64,000 bases of DNA, from assembly GCA_023417475.1 (NCBI GenBank), contig JAEZFP010000059.1, positions 1 through 64,000 of the forward strand, written 5' to 3'. This DNA comes from Bacillota bacterium (GTDB taxonomy: Bacteria; Bacillota; UBA4882; UBA8346). The position numbers and the translations under genes are program-made. Positions 1-8,210 of the stretch are shown one piece after another. The notes under the pieces are model-generated. The model did no database searches. It saw only the letters and a program-made list of their open reading frames with translations, and was not told the origin of the DNA. How positions within the stretch are numbered: position 1 is the stretch's first letter; each line of letters starts with the position of its first letter.

Positions 1-64
1 ATGCTTCTTTTAGGTTATGTTCTTTGATTAATCCTCTTATTTGTTCACTGCTTAATATGCCCAT
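1..64 (-). CDS. IS256-family transposase, N-terminal fragment
   Basis: Only the first 21 codons are in the window. Reading the minus strand from the ATG at 64-62 gives MGILSSEQIRGLIKEHNLKE, which resembles the N-terminus of clostridial IS256 transposases, whose next segment normally directs the DDE recombinase. A GGAGG ribosome binding site lies 8 bases upstream (about 72-76), which favours this start over the in-frame ATG at 79-77. The rest of the gene lies left of position 1. The family call rests on a short stretch and on the IS-like end next to it. Confidence 0.5.
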   Translation of the reverse strand, partial: MGILSSEQIRGLIKEHNLKEA

Positions 65-127
65 TTTGTATTCCTCCATCTTATTAGTTCCTTTATCGGA
101 GGTTTACACAAATTATTTTACACCGTC
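1..127 (-). mobile_element. IS256-family insertion sequence, partial (left part of the element lies outside the window)
   Basis: The minus strand encodes the start of an IS256-like transposase, and the sequence just upstream of it (about 100-127) has the AT-rich TTTACACAAATTATTTTACA type of end that IS256-family elements of clostridia carry as terminal inverted repeat. The other end and any target-site duplication are outside the window, so the boundary near 127 is an estimate. Confidence 0.5.
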
Positions 128-139
128 AGGCAACGACCC

Positions 140-466
140 CGTTTATCCACAGAAATAGACCGTTTACTCACGGAAATAGAATGGTTATCCACAAAAAGAG
201 ATCGTTTTGTTAATAACGTAGAAGAGTTATCCACAAAAAGAGATCGTTTTGTTAATAACGTAGAAGAGTTATTCACAAAAAGAGATCGTTTTGTTAATAA
301 CGTAGAAGAGTTATTCACAGAAAGAGATCATTTTGTTAATAACGTAGAAGAGTTATTCACAGAAAGAGATCGTTTTGTTAATAACGTAGAAGAGTTATTC
401 ACAAAACGATCTGGTTGAGCGACTCAATGAGATCATTTTGCGACTCAATGGGATAAGTTATCCACA
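140..466. repeat. 42-bp tandem repeat array with eight DnaA-box-like sites
   Basis: Five near-identical 42-bp units start at 184, 226, 268, 310 and 352, with degenerate units on both sides. Each unit holds a 13-bp imperfect inverted repeat (GTTATTCACAAAA, 8-base spacer, TTTTGTTAATAAC). TTATNCACA, the DnaA-box consensus, occurs at 143, 185, 227, 269, 311, 353, 395 and 458; the first seven are exactly 42 bp apart, which is four helical turns. No dnaA, dnaN or other origin gene is visible. Whether DnaA binds here is inference; tandem duplication alone would also give the regular spacing. Confidence 0.8.
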
Positions 467-548
467 GCTTTCCAATTTACGCGGTAAGCAAATTTTTTTA
501 AGAACGGTATAACAGGCGGTTTGTTTTTTAGCCACAGGTGAGACCGAT

Positions 549-577
549 TTGACTTATGAATCGTAACCGATTATAAT
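549..577 (+). promoter_or_regulatory. SigA-type promoter of the polysaccharide locus
   Basis: TTGACT at 549-554 and a perfect TATAAT at 572-577 are separated by 17 bases. Transcription would start near 585 and run through the small gene at 863 into the first glycosylphosphotransferase gene. The 578-862 stretch has no convincing gene. Confidence 0.75.
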
Positions 578-862
578 ATCCAAGAAATAACATTATTGGC
601 ATATTGTACAGTGACCGGCAATTGGAGCGCGGTTTTTTGGTTCTTTTTTGGTTTTTTTGAAAAATTTACGGTGGAAAACAAGCGGGTTTTCGGCCGACAG
701 CAGGCGGAATATACGGAAATGTTGCCGGGGTTTCGAAATTTAAAAGAAATGATTGGCGAAGACTGTACTTTAGTCTAGTGTAAAAATTAGCCGGGATTGT
801 TAGAATTAATAGACTGGGAAGGCGTGATGCGTTTGACAACGGAATAGGCGGGGGGACTTACA

Positions 863-1066
863 ATGAAAAATTATATTGAGCAAATCCAACAACGGATCGA
901 ACAATTGGAACAATTGGGATATCATCCGTCGCAGGTGAAAAACATGATGCTGGAGCAGATTGGCAAAACGGCCTTAACTGGGTTGACGGACGAACAAAAC
1001 GAAGCGTTGGCGGACATGTTGGACGAGTATATCGAGTTTGCCCTAAAATGTCGGAAAGTTCGCTAA
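863..1066 (+). CDS. small hypothetical protein (67 aa)
   Basis: A short, charged, probably alpha-helical protein without signal peptide or membrane segment; the first 25 residues (repeated Gln, Ile and Leu) could form a coiled coil. I do not recognise a family. A GGGGGG ribosome binding site precedes the ATG by 7 bases, which supports real translation. It is the first gene after the promoter at 549-577 and lies about 120 bases upstream of a WbaP-type gene, so it is probably co-transcribed with the polysaccharide operon; a regulatory role there would be a guess. Confidence 0.6.
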   Translation: MKNYIEQIQQRIEQLEQLGYHPSQVKNMMLEQIGKTALTGLTDEQNEALADMLDEYIEFALKCRKVR

Positions 1067-1102
1067 AGCGTTAATTGATCGGGATCGGCCCAAACACGAA
1101 CG

Positions 1103-1136
1103 TTGCAATAAATACTGCCGTTGGTTTTTATTGCAA
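1103..1136 (+). promoter_or_regulatory. perfect 10-bp inverted repeat in the leader of the first WbaP gene
   Basis: TTGCAATAAA at 1103-1112 and TTTATTGCAA at 1127-1136 are perfectly complementary across a 14-base loop, 49 bases before the ATG at 1185. It has no T-run, so it is not a terminator. It could be a protein-binding operator or an RNA structure; the sequence does not decide. Confidence 0.4.
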
Positions 1137-1184
1137 TATAGAACGATATACAATCATGTTTGGGCATTTGCGGGGGGGATTATT

Positions 1185-2717
1185 ATGTCGGTCAAAACGC
1201 GGCCTGTTTTAGAGACGGGTTCGCATTTAATTGGTTCTGCCCAAAATTATTCGGAGCTGGGACAGCAAATTCGTCTCAACGCGATCGCGCAAACCGCTCG
1301 GTTGGCCACGATCGGAGCATGGCTGGTTCCGTTATTGTTATTTGTTTTGGATTATGGGGTCATCGTCGCGGCATTGAACCTTACCGAACTGCTACGCCAG
1401 TTGTTGGGAACGGTTTGGGAGACGAAATCTTTTGCGCTTGATCCCGTTTCCCATTATCTGTTATTCCCCTCGATCTATCTCAGCCTGATTATTTTCGAAA
1501 ATCTTTATACCAAACGCCATCCTTTCTGGCAATGTGTCCGTCGGCATTTCGGCATTTGCACCCAAGCCACGATTATGATCCTCGCCATCAGTTTTTTGAC
1601 CGGCCGGATTGGATCATACCCGCGGCTGTTTTTTGTGCTGAATTGGTTCATCTCGTTAGTTGCGATGACTAGCTCCCGTTATCTGGCGAAACAACTGCTG
1701 GTCCGGACCGGTCTTTGGCAAAAGCCATCGCTGTTTATTGGACCGCTTCGAGCGGCGGAGCAGGTGGATGCGGCGTTTAAAGAAGAGGTAAATATGGGCT
1801 ACCGGGTCGTCGCGGTCGTTGATGAACATTCCCGCCAACAATATTCGCCGTATTTGCAATTCACCGATATTGGTGAAGCCATGACGCTAATCCATTCGCG
1901 ACAGATTGAGGATGTCATCCTCTCGGCGCAAGGGTTGGGCAAAGAACAATTGTTGGTATGGGTCGAGCGGTTACAGCCGTTCGTGAAAAATCTCTCGGTA
2001 ATGCCCGACTTAAACGGTATTCCCGTCAATAATATGGAAGTCTGCACCTTTATTAATCAAAAAGCCATTTTGTTAAATGTCCCCAACAATTTGGCGCTCT
2101 GGTATAATCGCTTGTTAAAACGAATTTTTGATCTGACGCTTGGGTCGTTGCTGTTGATTTCGCTTTTGCCGTTGTTGGCGGTGTTGTGGTTCTGGATCAA
2201 AATTGACTCCAAAGGGCCCGCTCTATACAACGCCATGCGCATCGGCAAAGACGGCAAGGGGTTTGTCTGTTTCAAGTTTCGGACCATGCAACTCGGTGGC
2301 GACGCCCTATTGACCAAATATTTGGCGGAACATCCCGAGGCGGGGAAGGAGTGGGAACGTTTTGCCAAATTGAAATCGGGTGATCCGCGCGTCACCCCTG
2401 CCGGGCGCTGGTTGCGCAAATTATCATTGGATGAGCTGCCGCAGCTTTTTAATGTTCTTATCGGGGAAATGAGCCTGGTGGGACCGCGGCCGTATTTGCC
2501 GCGCGAGCGGGCGTTAATGGGCGAATATTATAAGACGATCATTCAAACCGTCCCGGGGATCACCGGACTTTGGCAGACGCAAGGCCGCAATGACGTTGAA
2601 TTCGGCGGCCGGTTAAAACTGGATCGCTGGTATGTCCGGAACTGGTCGCTTTGGTTGGATGTTACGCTGTTAATGAAAACAGTCAGGGTGGTCATGCGGC
2701 AAAAAGGGGCGTTTTAA
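1185..2717 (+). CDS. wbaP: WbaP-type undecaprenyl-phosphate glycosylphosphotransferase, copy 1
   Basis: Starts polysaccharide repeat-unit synthesis by moving a hexose-1-phosphate from a UDP-sugar to undecaprenyl phosphate in the inner membrane. At 510 aa it has the full polyprenyl glycosylphosphotransferase layout: about four N-terminal membrane helices, a middle Rossmann-like domain, a further membrane segment near residue 320, and the C-terminal bacterial sugar transferase domain with FKFRTM, LDELPQLFNVLIGEMSLVGP and PGITGLWQTQGRND. The ATG at 1185 is chosen over an upstream in-frame TTG because GGGGGGG lies 7 bases before it. The next gene is a close paralogue of exactly the same length. 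The sugar specificity cannot be read from sequence. Confidence 0.92.
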   Translation: MSVKTRPVLETGSHLIGSAQNYSELGQQIRLNAIAQTARLATIGAWLVPLLLFVLDYGVIVAALNLTELLRQLLGTVWETKSFALDPVSHYLLFPSIYLSLIIFENLYTKRHPFWQCVRRHFGICTQATIMILAISFLTGRIGSYPRLFFVLNWFISLVAMTSSRYLAKQLLVRTGLWQKPSLFIGPLRAAEQVDAAFKEEVNMGYRVVAVVDEHSRQQYSPYLQFTDIGEAMTLIHSRQIEDVILSAQGLGKEQLLVWVERLQPFVKNLSVMPDLNGIPVNNMEVCTFINQKAILLNVPNNLALWYNRLLKRIFDLTLGSLLLISLLPLLAVLWFWIKIDSKGPALYNAMRIGKDGKGFVCFKFRTMQLGGDALLTKYLAEHPEAGKEWERFAKLKSGDPRVTPAGRWLRKLSLDELPQLFNVLIGEMSLVGPRPYLPRERALMGEYYKTIIQTVPGITGLWQTQGRNDVEFGGRLKLDRWYVRNWSLWLDVTLLMKTVRVVMRQKGAF

Positions 2718-2849
2718 CTTGGGCGTTTTACTTGAACATCCCGCGCGGCCGGTCTAATAGGATCAAATGTTACTCCCATTGGCAAGGAGTGAAATATTGT
2801 TGCAAATTTTGACAATTGTTAATTATTACTAAAAATTATTGAGCGGCAA

Positions 2850-2878
2850 TTGAATTTTAGCTAGGGAAACTTTATAAT
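2850..2878 (+). promoter_or_regulatory. SigA-type promoter before the second WbaP gene
   Basis: TTGAAT at 2850-2855 and TATAAT at 2873-2878 with a 17-base spacer. Transcription would start near 2886, leaving a leader of about 330 bases before the ATG at 3213. The second copy can therefore be expressed on its own. Confidence 0.65.
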
Positions 2879-3000
2879 GACTGGGAATTAACAAAAATCC
2901 AATAAATTTTTTTGGTAGATCAATGAACTTGTAAGCGATTTTGTCGGTAAATATCAAGACGCCAAAAAAGGTTTGAACATTCTCGCCTGAACAATGAACT

Positions 3001-3074
3001 TCCAACCGGTGTTATCCGTCTGTTATAGTGCGTCGGTTGGACCAGACGGATTCGGTTTTTGTGATAAAAATCAC
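3001..3074 (+). promoter_or_regulatory. leader RNA with two overlapping, mutually exclusive stems and a T-run
   Basis: TCCAACCG (3001-3008) pairs with CGGTTGGA (3034-3041), while ATCCGTCTG (3014-3022) pairs with CAGACGGAT (3043-3051). The arms interleave, so they form either a pseudoknot or alternative hairpins. The second stem is followed by TCGGTTTTT, as in an intrinsic terminator, and then by a small perfect hairpin (GTGAT/ATCAC, 3061-3074). The topology fits attenuation of the second WbaP gene; no known riboswitch class was recognised. Confidence 0.45.
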
Positions 3075-3212
3075 GGATTCATTTCCTTATTCCAATTCGA
3101 TTTCGATTTTTTATGTCTGGTACCCACACAAATTCCTTCTTAACAAAAAACATTGATTTACCGACAAATAATAGAGATTGGTCGGTCGTTAATCAAAAAG
3201 GAGTGGGCTTTG

Positions 3213-4745
3213 ATGTCCATGGAAGCGAAACGCTTAAGCGCGCCCCCGCTGGAGTCCGGTTTTCACAATGAGCCGGAGACGGTTATCGAACCCCGGTTGT
3301 TTGTCTTTCCGACCATTTCGCGGACCGCCAGAATCGGCCGGTGGATTGCGCCGTTGTTGTTGCTCGCAATGGATTACGTAGTGATCGTTTGTTCGTTGCT
3401 GATTGCCAATGGGATCCGCATGGGATTCAAATCATGGTTCGATGTTATTCAGCCGTTTAGTTTGGACAGCGGGACGCTGTTCATTACGATCCCGCTGATT
3501 TTTATCGGGTTTATATCGTTTGAGAAGTTATATACCAAACGGTTGCCGTTTTGGCAAAGCGCGGAGAAGCTTTTTAAGATCACCACCTACGCGATGGTGC
3601 TGTTGATCGGCATGATGTACTTTTCGGGGCAGATCAAGACGTTTTCACGCCTGTTTGTACTGATTGACTGGATGGTCACCTTTATCGGTTTGACCTGCGG
3701 ACGCTTTGCAATGAAGCGGATCATGGTTGTAACGGGACTTTGGCGCAGTCCGGTGATTTTTGTCGGGTCGGTCAAGACGGCCGAACTGATTGACCGGGCG
3801 TTTAAAGAGGAGATCCATATGGGGTATGAGATCGTCGGCGTGATCGACGATTCGCCCCAGACCGGCAAGGGCCCGAAATATCCGGTGTACCGGAATCTCT
3901 ACGATGCCGAGTTTATGATTAAGTCCAGCAAGATTCAGGATGTGATCATCGCCGCGGAAGGGTTGCCCAAAGCGAAGCTGCTGGATCTGATCTACCGGAT
4001 CCAACCGTTGGTCAAGAATCTGGCGGTGGTGCCCGATCTGATCGGGGTGCCGATGAGCAACATGGAAGTAAATACCTTACTTAACCAGCAGGCGATTTTA
4101 CTGAATGTCAAGAATAACTTAGCGAATCGTTGGAACGGTCTTTTTAAACGGGTCTTTGACCTGACGGCCGGTTTGTTGATCTGTATCCCGCTGCTGCCGG
4201 TGATGACTCTGATCTGGTTATGGATCAGGCTGGACTCGCGGGGACCGGCTTGTTATAACGCCAAACGGATCGGCAAAAACGGCCGGGAATTCATTTGTTA
4301 CAAGTTTCGTAGCATGCATTTGAACGGCGACGACATGTTGGAGGCGTTTTTGGCGACCAACCCGGAAGCCAAATCGGAATGGGAACGTTTTTGCAAGTTG
4401 AAAACCCACGATCCGCGCTTGACCAAAGTCGGGCGGTTTTTGCGGCAATATTCATTGGACGAGCTCCCGCAGATCTTTAATGTCTTGAAAGGCGAGATGA
4501 GTTTGGTCGGTCCCCGGCCGTATTTGCCGCGGGAGCGGGAGATCATGGGCGTGTTTTATGAAACGATCATCCAAACCGTTCCGGGCATCACCGGGTTGTG
4601 GCAGACGCAAGGCCGGAACGATGTGACGTTTGAGGGCCGCTTGAATTTGGACAGTTGGTATGTGCGGAATTGGTCGTTTTGGTTGGATGTGACGTTGTTG
4701 TTGAAAACGGTGGAAGTGGTGGCCGGGAAACGCGGGGCGTTTTAG
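3213..4745 (+). CDS. wbaP: WbaP-type undecaprenyl-phosphate glycosylphosphotransferase, copy 2
   Basis: A 510-aa paralogue of the preceding gene, collinear over its whole length: N-terminal membrane helices, middle Rossmann-like domain, and C-terminal sugar transferase domain with YKFRSM, LDELPQIFNVLKGEMSLVGP and PGITGLWQTQGRND. It would load the first sugar phosphate onto undecaprenyl phosphate. The ATG at 3213 follows an AAAGGAG site by 9 bases and is preferred to the upstream TTG at 3153; a second ATG at 3219 is also possible. It has its own promoter and a long structured leader. The duplicate could make a second glycan, use a different first sugar, or be expressed under other conditions; nothing here decides. 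Confidence 0.92.
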   Translation: MSMEAKRLSAPPLESGFHNEPETVIEPRLFVFPTISRTARIGRWIAPLLLLAMDYVVIVCSLLIANGIRMGFKSWFDVIQPFSLDSGTLFITIPLIFIGFISFEKLYTKRLPFWQSAEKLFKITTYAMVLLIGMMYFSGQIKTFSRLFVLIDWMVTFIGLTCGRFAMKRIMVVTGLWRSPVIFVGSVKTAELIDRAFKEEIHMGYEIVGVIDDSPQTGKGPKYPVYRNLYDAEFMIKSSKIQDVIIAAEGLPKAKLLDLIYRIQPLVKNLAVVPDLIGVPMSNMEVNTLLNQQAILLNVKNNLANRWNGLFKRVFDLTAGLLICIPLLPVMTLIWLWIRLDSRGPACYNAKRIGKNGREFICYKFRSMHLNGDDMLEAFLATNPEAKSEWERFCKLKTHDPRLTKVGRFLRQYSLDELPQIFNVLKGEMSLVGPRPYLPREREIMGVFYETIIQTVPGITGLWQTQGRNDVTFEGRLNLDSWYVRNWSFWLDVTLLLKTVEVVAGKRGAF

Positions 4746-4832
4746 TTTTTTTGGTTGTTTTTAGTTATAAGAGTATGACTCAAACAATCAAGAAGCTGAC
4801 TAAACGATCATCAATGAGAAGGCGGAATGAAG

Positions 4833-5101
4833 ATGACCGAAAGAGAGATTTTAGAATCAATTTTGGAAAAGATCAATCAGATCGCTCATCAACAGACTGA
4901 ACACGGTGATATGATTCGTTCTCTTGTTTATGCAAGTGAAGTTCAGAAACTTGAGTATGATCTTTACAAATCGAAACCGCTAAATTATCGGGAGAGTTGA
5001 GACGAGGGTTCTCTGACATTGCCGAAGTACAGAAATCGCTTATGGAGATGTATGGAGAGCATGAAACGGAAATTCGGACTTTACGGAGAAAGCCGGTTTG
5101 A
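4833..5101 (+). pseudogene. small coiled-coil protein gene, interrupted by a frameshift
   Basis: The ATG at 4833 (or 4827) opens a 55-codon frame that stops at 5000. From about 4970 a shifted frame continues without a stop to 5101 and ends HETEIRTLRRKPV. Joined, the two pieces give a Glu/Lys-rich helical protein of about 90 aa starting MTEREILESILEKI, resembling small coiled-coil hypothetical proteins of Bacillota that begin with MTEREIL and end with HExxIRxLRR. The two frames are offset by minus one, as if one base were lost. It may be a decayed gene, a sequencing error, or, less likely, a programmed shift. Function is unknown. Confidence 0.55.
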
Positions 5102-5189
5102 AACTGGGTGTTGGTTAGTAGAACCAAAACTAAGAAGCGGAAACGACATCCAAGAGCAACATCAATAACCAAATCAAAAAGGAGTCAAA

Positions 5190-6050
5190 ATGAACATCCT
5201 GCTCACCGGCTGTAACGGTCAACTGGGTATTGAAATCAAACGGCAACTAACTCAAACGGATCAAACCATCCGGCTTTTTGAAACAGACGTACATAATTTA
5301 GATATTACTGATGGGGTTCAGGTATTTCACCGCGTTTTGGAATTAAAACCGGAAGTAATCATAAATTGCGCTGCTTATACTAATGTTGATGGTTGCGAAG
5401 AGGATCAGCAAACGGCTTTTCGCGTTAATGCGGTCGGTGCTCAAAATCTATCGGTCGCCGCTTATGAATTGGGTGCCAAGATGATACAGATCTCAACCGA
5501 CTATGTGTTTGACGGAAATACTAATCTAGAACGGCGTGAATACGACCCGGTCAATCCGCTCAGTATTTACGGCAAGAGTAAAGCTTTGGGAGAAACATTG
5601 GTGCGGGAGACCAATCCCAAGCATTTTATTTTGCGGACCGCATGGCTATACGGAGAAGGCAATAACTTTGTCAGGACAATGTTGAAACTGGCGCGGGAAC
5701 GGGATGAGCTTAAGGTGGTTAATGATCAGATTGGTAGCCCTACTAGTACGGTTGACTTAGCGGCCTGTATCATTGATTTAATGAGAACTCAATCATACGG
5801 AACTTATCATGCAACCAATGAAGGGTTTTGTAGTTGGTATGATTTTGCCAAGAAAATTTTTGAGTTAGCCAAAATTCCAATTCAAGTAAACCCCATTACA
5901 ACAGAGCAGTTAAACCGTCCAGCCCCCCGCCCGAAATTTTCGGTACTGGACAACTTCATGCTCAAATTGATCAATGAGAATTCGTTCCGGACTTGGGAGG
6001 AAGCACTCAAAGAATATCTTCTTAAGGAAAAGCTGGATGTAGTAGCATAA
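5190..6050 (+). CDS. rfbD: dTDP-4-dehydrorhamnose reductase
   Basis: Last step of dTDP-L-rhamnose synthesis: NAD(P)H-dependent reduction of dTDP-4-dehydro-L-rhamnose in the cytoplasm. The 286-aa protein has the normal length, the N-terminal nucleotide-binding loop GCNGQLG, the STDYVFDG strand near residue 105 and the catalytic YGKSK near residue 130. The ATG follows AAAAAGGAG by 6 bases. It opens the run rfbD-rfbA-rfbB-rfbC; having rfbD first is a less common order than rfbBDAC or rfbACBD. Composition is a little more AT-rich than in the following genes. Confidence 0.95.
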   Translation: MNILLTGCNGQLGIEIKRQLTQTDQTIRLFETDVHNLDITDGVQVFHRVLELKPEVIINCAAYTNVDGCEEDQQTAFRVNAVGAQNLSVAAYELGAKMIQISTDYVFDGNTNLERREYDPVNPLSIYGKSKALGETLVRETNPKHFILRTAWLYGEGNNFVRTMLKLARERDELKVVNDQIGSPTSTVDLAACIIDLMRTQSYGTYHATNEGFCSWYDFAKKIFELAKIPIQVNPITTEQLNRPAPRPKFSVLDNFMLKLINENSFRTWEEALKEYLLKEKLDVVA

Positions 6051-6147
6051 CAGCATAGTTAAGTGCTATTCGTCTTAAAACCGGATTTTACTGGACGATA
6101 TATTAAACCTAAATAAGAAAGCTCCCGTAATTTATAAGGAGGTTATG

Positions 6148-7062
6148 ATGAAAGGGATTATCCTGGCAGGAGGCGCGGGAACCCGCCTGTTCCCCGCGAC
6201 AAAAGCTGTCTGTAAGCAATTGCTGACGATTTATGATAAACCGATGATCTATTATCCGCTTTCCGTGCTGATGCTGGCGGGGATTCAAGAGGTATTAATC
6301 ATCTCCACCCCACGCGACCTGCCGTGTTTTGAGGAATTGCTGGGCGACGGCGGCGCGATTGGGATGAAACTAAGTTATGCGGTGCAGGACAAACCGCGGG
6401 GACTCGCCGACGCGTTTTTGGTTGGAGAGAAGTTTATCGGCGCTGACCGCGTGGCATTGATCTTAGGCGACAACATTTTTTACGGGCAGGGATTTACCGG
6501 GATTTTAAACCATGCGGCGGCTTTTAAAGAAGGAGCCGTCATTTTTGGTTATAATGTTAAAAACCCCACCGCTTTTGGGGTGGTAGAGTTCGCGCCGGAT
6601 GGCCGGGTGCTTTCGCTGGAAGAAAAACCGGCTCGGCCAAAGTCCGATTATGCGATTCCCGGCTTGTATTTTTACGATAACGAGGTCATTGCGATTGCCA
6701 AAAGCGTGCAACCGTCCGCGCGAGGCGAGATCGAGATTACCACGGTCAACCAAGAGTATTTGCGCCGGGGGACCTTGCGGGTCGAGCTGTTTGGGAGAGG
6801 CATGGCGTGGCTGGACACCGGAACCCACGAGGGTTTACTGGAAGCGAGCAACTTTGTCGCGGCAGTCCAAAAACGGCAAGGTTTTTATATCTCCTGCATC
6901 GAAGAGATCGCGTACCGGAGGGGTTATATCAATGAGCGCCAACTGTTAAAATTGGCGGAACCGTTAATGAAAACCGAATACGGCGAGTACCTTGCGGGTC
7001 TGGTCAAAGAAAAACGGCTTAATTTACCCAGTGAAACGCAAGTGGCAGCGACGATTGAGTGA
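6148..7062 (+). CDS. rfbA: glucose-1-phosphate thymidylyltransferase
   Basis: Makes dTDP-glucose from dTTP and glucose-1-phosphate, the first committed step of dTDP-L-rhamnose synthesis. The 304-aa protein starts with the nucleotide-binding loop LAGGAGTRLFPATKAVCKQL (residues 5-24), followed by YDKPMIYYPLSVLMLAGI and LGDNIFYG, all typical of the short RmlA form. AAGGAGG lies just upstream; its spacing (5 bases) favours the second of two adjacent ATGs (6148 over 6145). It is followed 21 bases later by rfbB. Confidence 0.95.
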   Translation: MKGIILAGGAGTRLFPATKAVCKQLLTIYDKPMIYYPLSVLMLAGIQEVLIISTPRDLPCFEELLGDGGAIGMKLSYAVQDKPRGLADAFLVGEKFIGADRVALILGDNIFYGQGFTGILNHAAAFKEGAVIFGYNVKNPTAFGVVEFAPDGRVLSLEEKPARPKSDYAIPGLYFYDNEVIAIAKSVQPSARGEIEITTVNQEYLRRGTLRVELFGRGMAWLDTGTHEGLLEASNFVAAVQKRQGFYISCIEEIAYRRGYINERQLLKLAEPLMKTEYGEYLAGLVKEKRLNLPSETQVAATIE

Positions 7063-7083
7063 AATCCGGTTTGAGACATCGAT

Positions 7084-8187
7084 ATGAAACGAGTGATGAT
7101 ATTGTCAAACACATCGAAAACGCTCCTTGTAACGGGCGGCGCGGGCTTTATCGGCAGTAATTTTGTCATCCATATGGTACGGAAATATCCTCAATATCAG
7201 ATTATCAACTTGGACAAATTGACCTACGCGGGCAATCTGGAAAATTTGCAAGCGGTTGAGAACGCTCCCAACTATCAATTCATCCAAGCCGATATCTGCG
7301 ATCGGACAGCGGTGGAAGCGGTGTTTGGTAATCATTCACTGGATTATGTGATTAATTTTGCGGCGGAAACTCATGTCGACCGGAGCATCGTTGACCCGGA
7401 GATCTTTGTGAAAACCAATGTCTTGGGAACGTCCAATCTTTTGAATCTGGCGCAAAAATACTGGAGCGACGGTCAAAACGGCGCCGCGTCCAAACGGAAG
7501 TTTCTTCAGGTCTCGACCGATGAAGTCTATGGCTCGCTCGGGGCGACCGGATTTTTCTTAGAATCCACGCCGCTGGATCCCCATAGTCCGTATTCAGCGA
7601 GCAAAGCCGGGGCGGATCTGCTTGTCAAATCATATTATGATACTTATCAATTGCCGGTTAACATCACCCGCTGTAGCAACAACTATGGTCCGTTTCAATT
7701 TCCGGAAAAGCTGATCCCGCTGATCATCAATAATGCGTTAAATAAGAAAACCCTGCCGGTTTACGGCGATGGTCTAAATGTTCGCGATTGGCTTTATGTC
7801 GCGGACCATTGCCAAGCGATCGATCTGGTCTTGCATCAGGGTCGCCTCGGTGAGGTCTATAATATCGGCGGTCATAACGAACGGACCAATATCGCCATTG
7901 TGAAGACGATCATTCAATATCTGCATGACAATGTCGATCCGACCATTAGCGAGGATTTGATCCAATATGTCGCGGATCGGAAAGGCCATGACCGAAGATA
8001 CGGGATTGATCCGACCAAGATCCAAGCGGAGCTTGGGTGGTATCCCGAGACTGATTTTGAAACGGGAATCGTCGCAACGATCCGTTGGTACCTCGCCAAC
8101 GAGTCATGGATGGCAAACGTCACATCCGGCGAGTATCAACAATACTATCAGGCGATGTATGAACTGAAAAAGCAATCCGGTCAATAA
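7084..8187 (+). CDS. rfbB: dTDP-glucose 4,6-dehydratase
   Basis: Converts dTDP-glucose to dTDP-4-keto-6-deoxyglucose using bound NAD. The 367-aa SDR-fold protein carries the Rossmann motif GGAGFIGSNF, the strand motif STDEVYGSLG, the catalytic YSASKAGAD near residue 170 and the RCSNNYGP substrate loop. The first about 12 residues before the Rossmann fold are unusual, and no good ribosome binding site precedes the ATG at 7084, so the true start may be slightly downstream. It sits between rfbA and rfbC in a tightly packed operon. Confidence 0.95.
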   Translation: MKRVMILSNTSKTLLVTGGAGFIGSNFVIHMVRKYPQYQIINLDKLTYAGNLENLQAVENAPNYQFIQADICDRTAVEAVFGNHSLDYVINFAAETHVDRSIVDPEIFVKTNVLGTSNLLNLAQKYWSDGQNGAASKRKFLQVSTDEVYGSLGATGFFLESTPLDPHSPYSASKAGADLLVKSYYDTYQLPVNITRCSNNYGPFQFPEKLIPLIINNALNKKTLPVYGDGLNVRDWLYVADHCQAIDLVLHQGRLGEVYNIGGHNERTNIAIVKTIIQYLHDNVDPTISEDLIQYVADRKGHDRRYGIDPTKIQAELGWYPETDFETGIVATIRWYLANESWMANVTSGEYQQYYQAMYELKKQSGQ

Positions 8188-8210
8188 AGGCGATTAGGAG
8201 GCAAAACCGT

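Noticed and set aside
118..318. 66-codon open frame on the minus strand made of 14-residue repeats
   Set aside because: It is only the translation of the 42-bp repeat array; it has no ribosome binding site, and the repeat is better explained by the DnaA-box-like motif.
140..466. Possible CRISPR array
   Set aside because: Units are contiguous 42-bp tandem copies without variable spacers, and no cas gene is in the window.
596..778. 60-codon open frame after the first promoter
   Set aside because: TTG start, no ribosome binding site, and low-complexity Phe/Trp content; not convincing as a gene.
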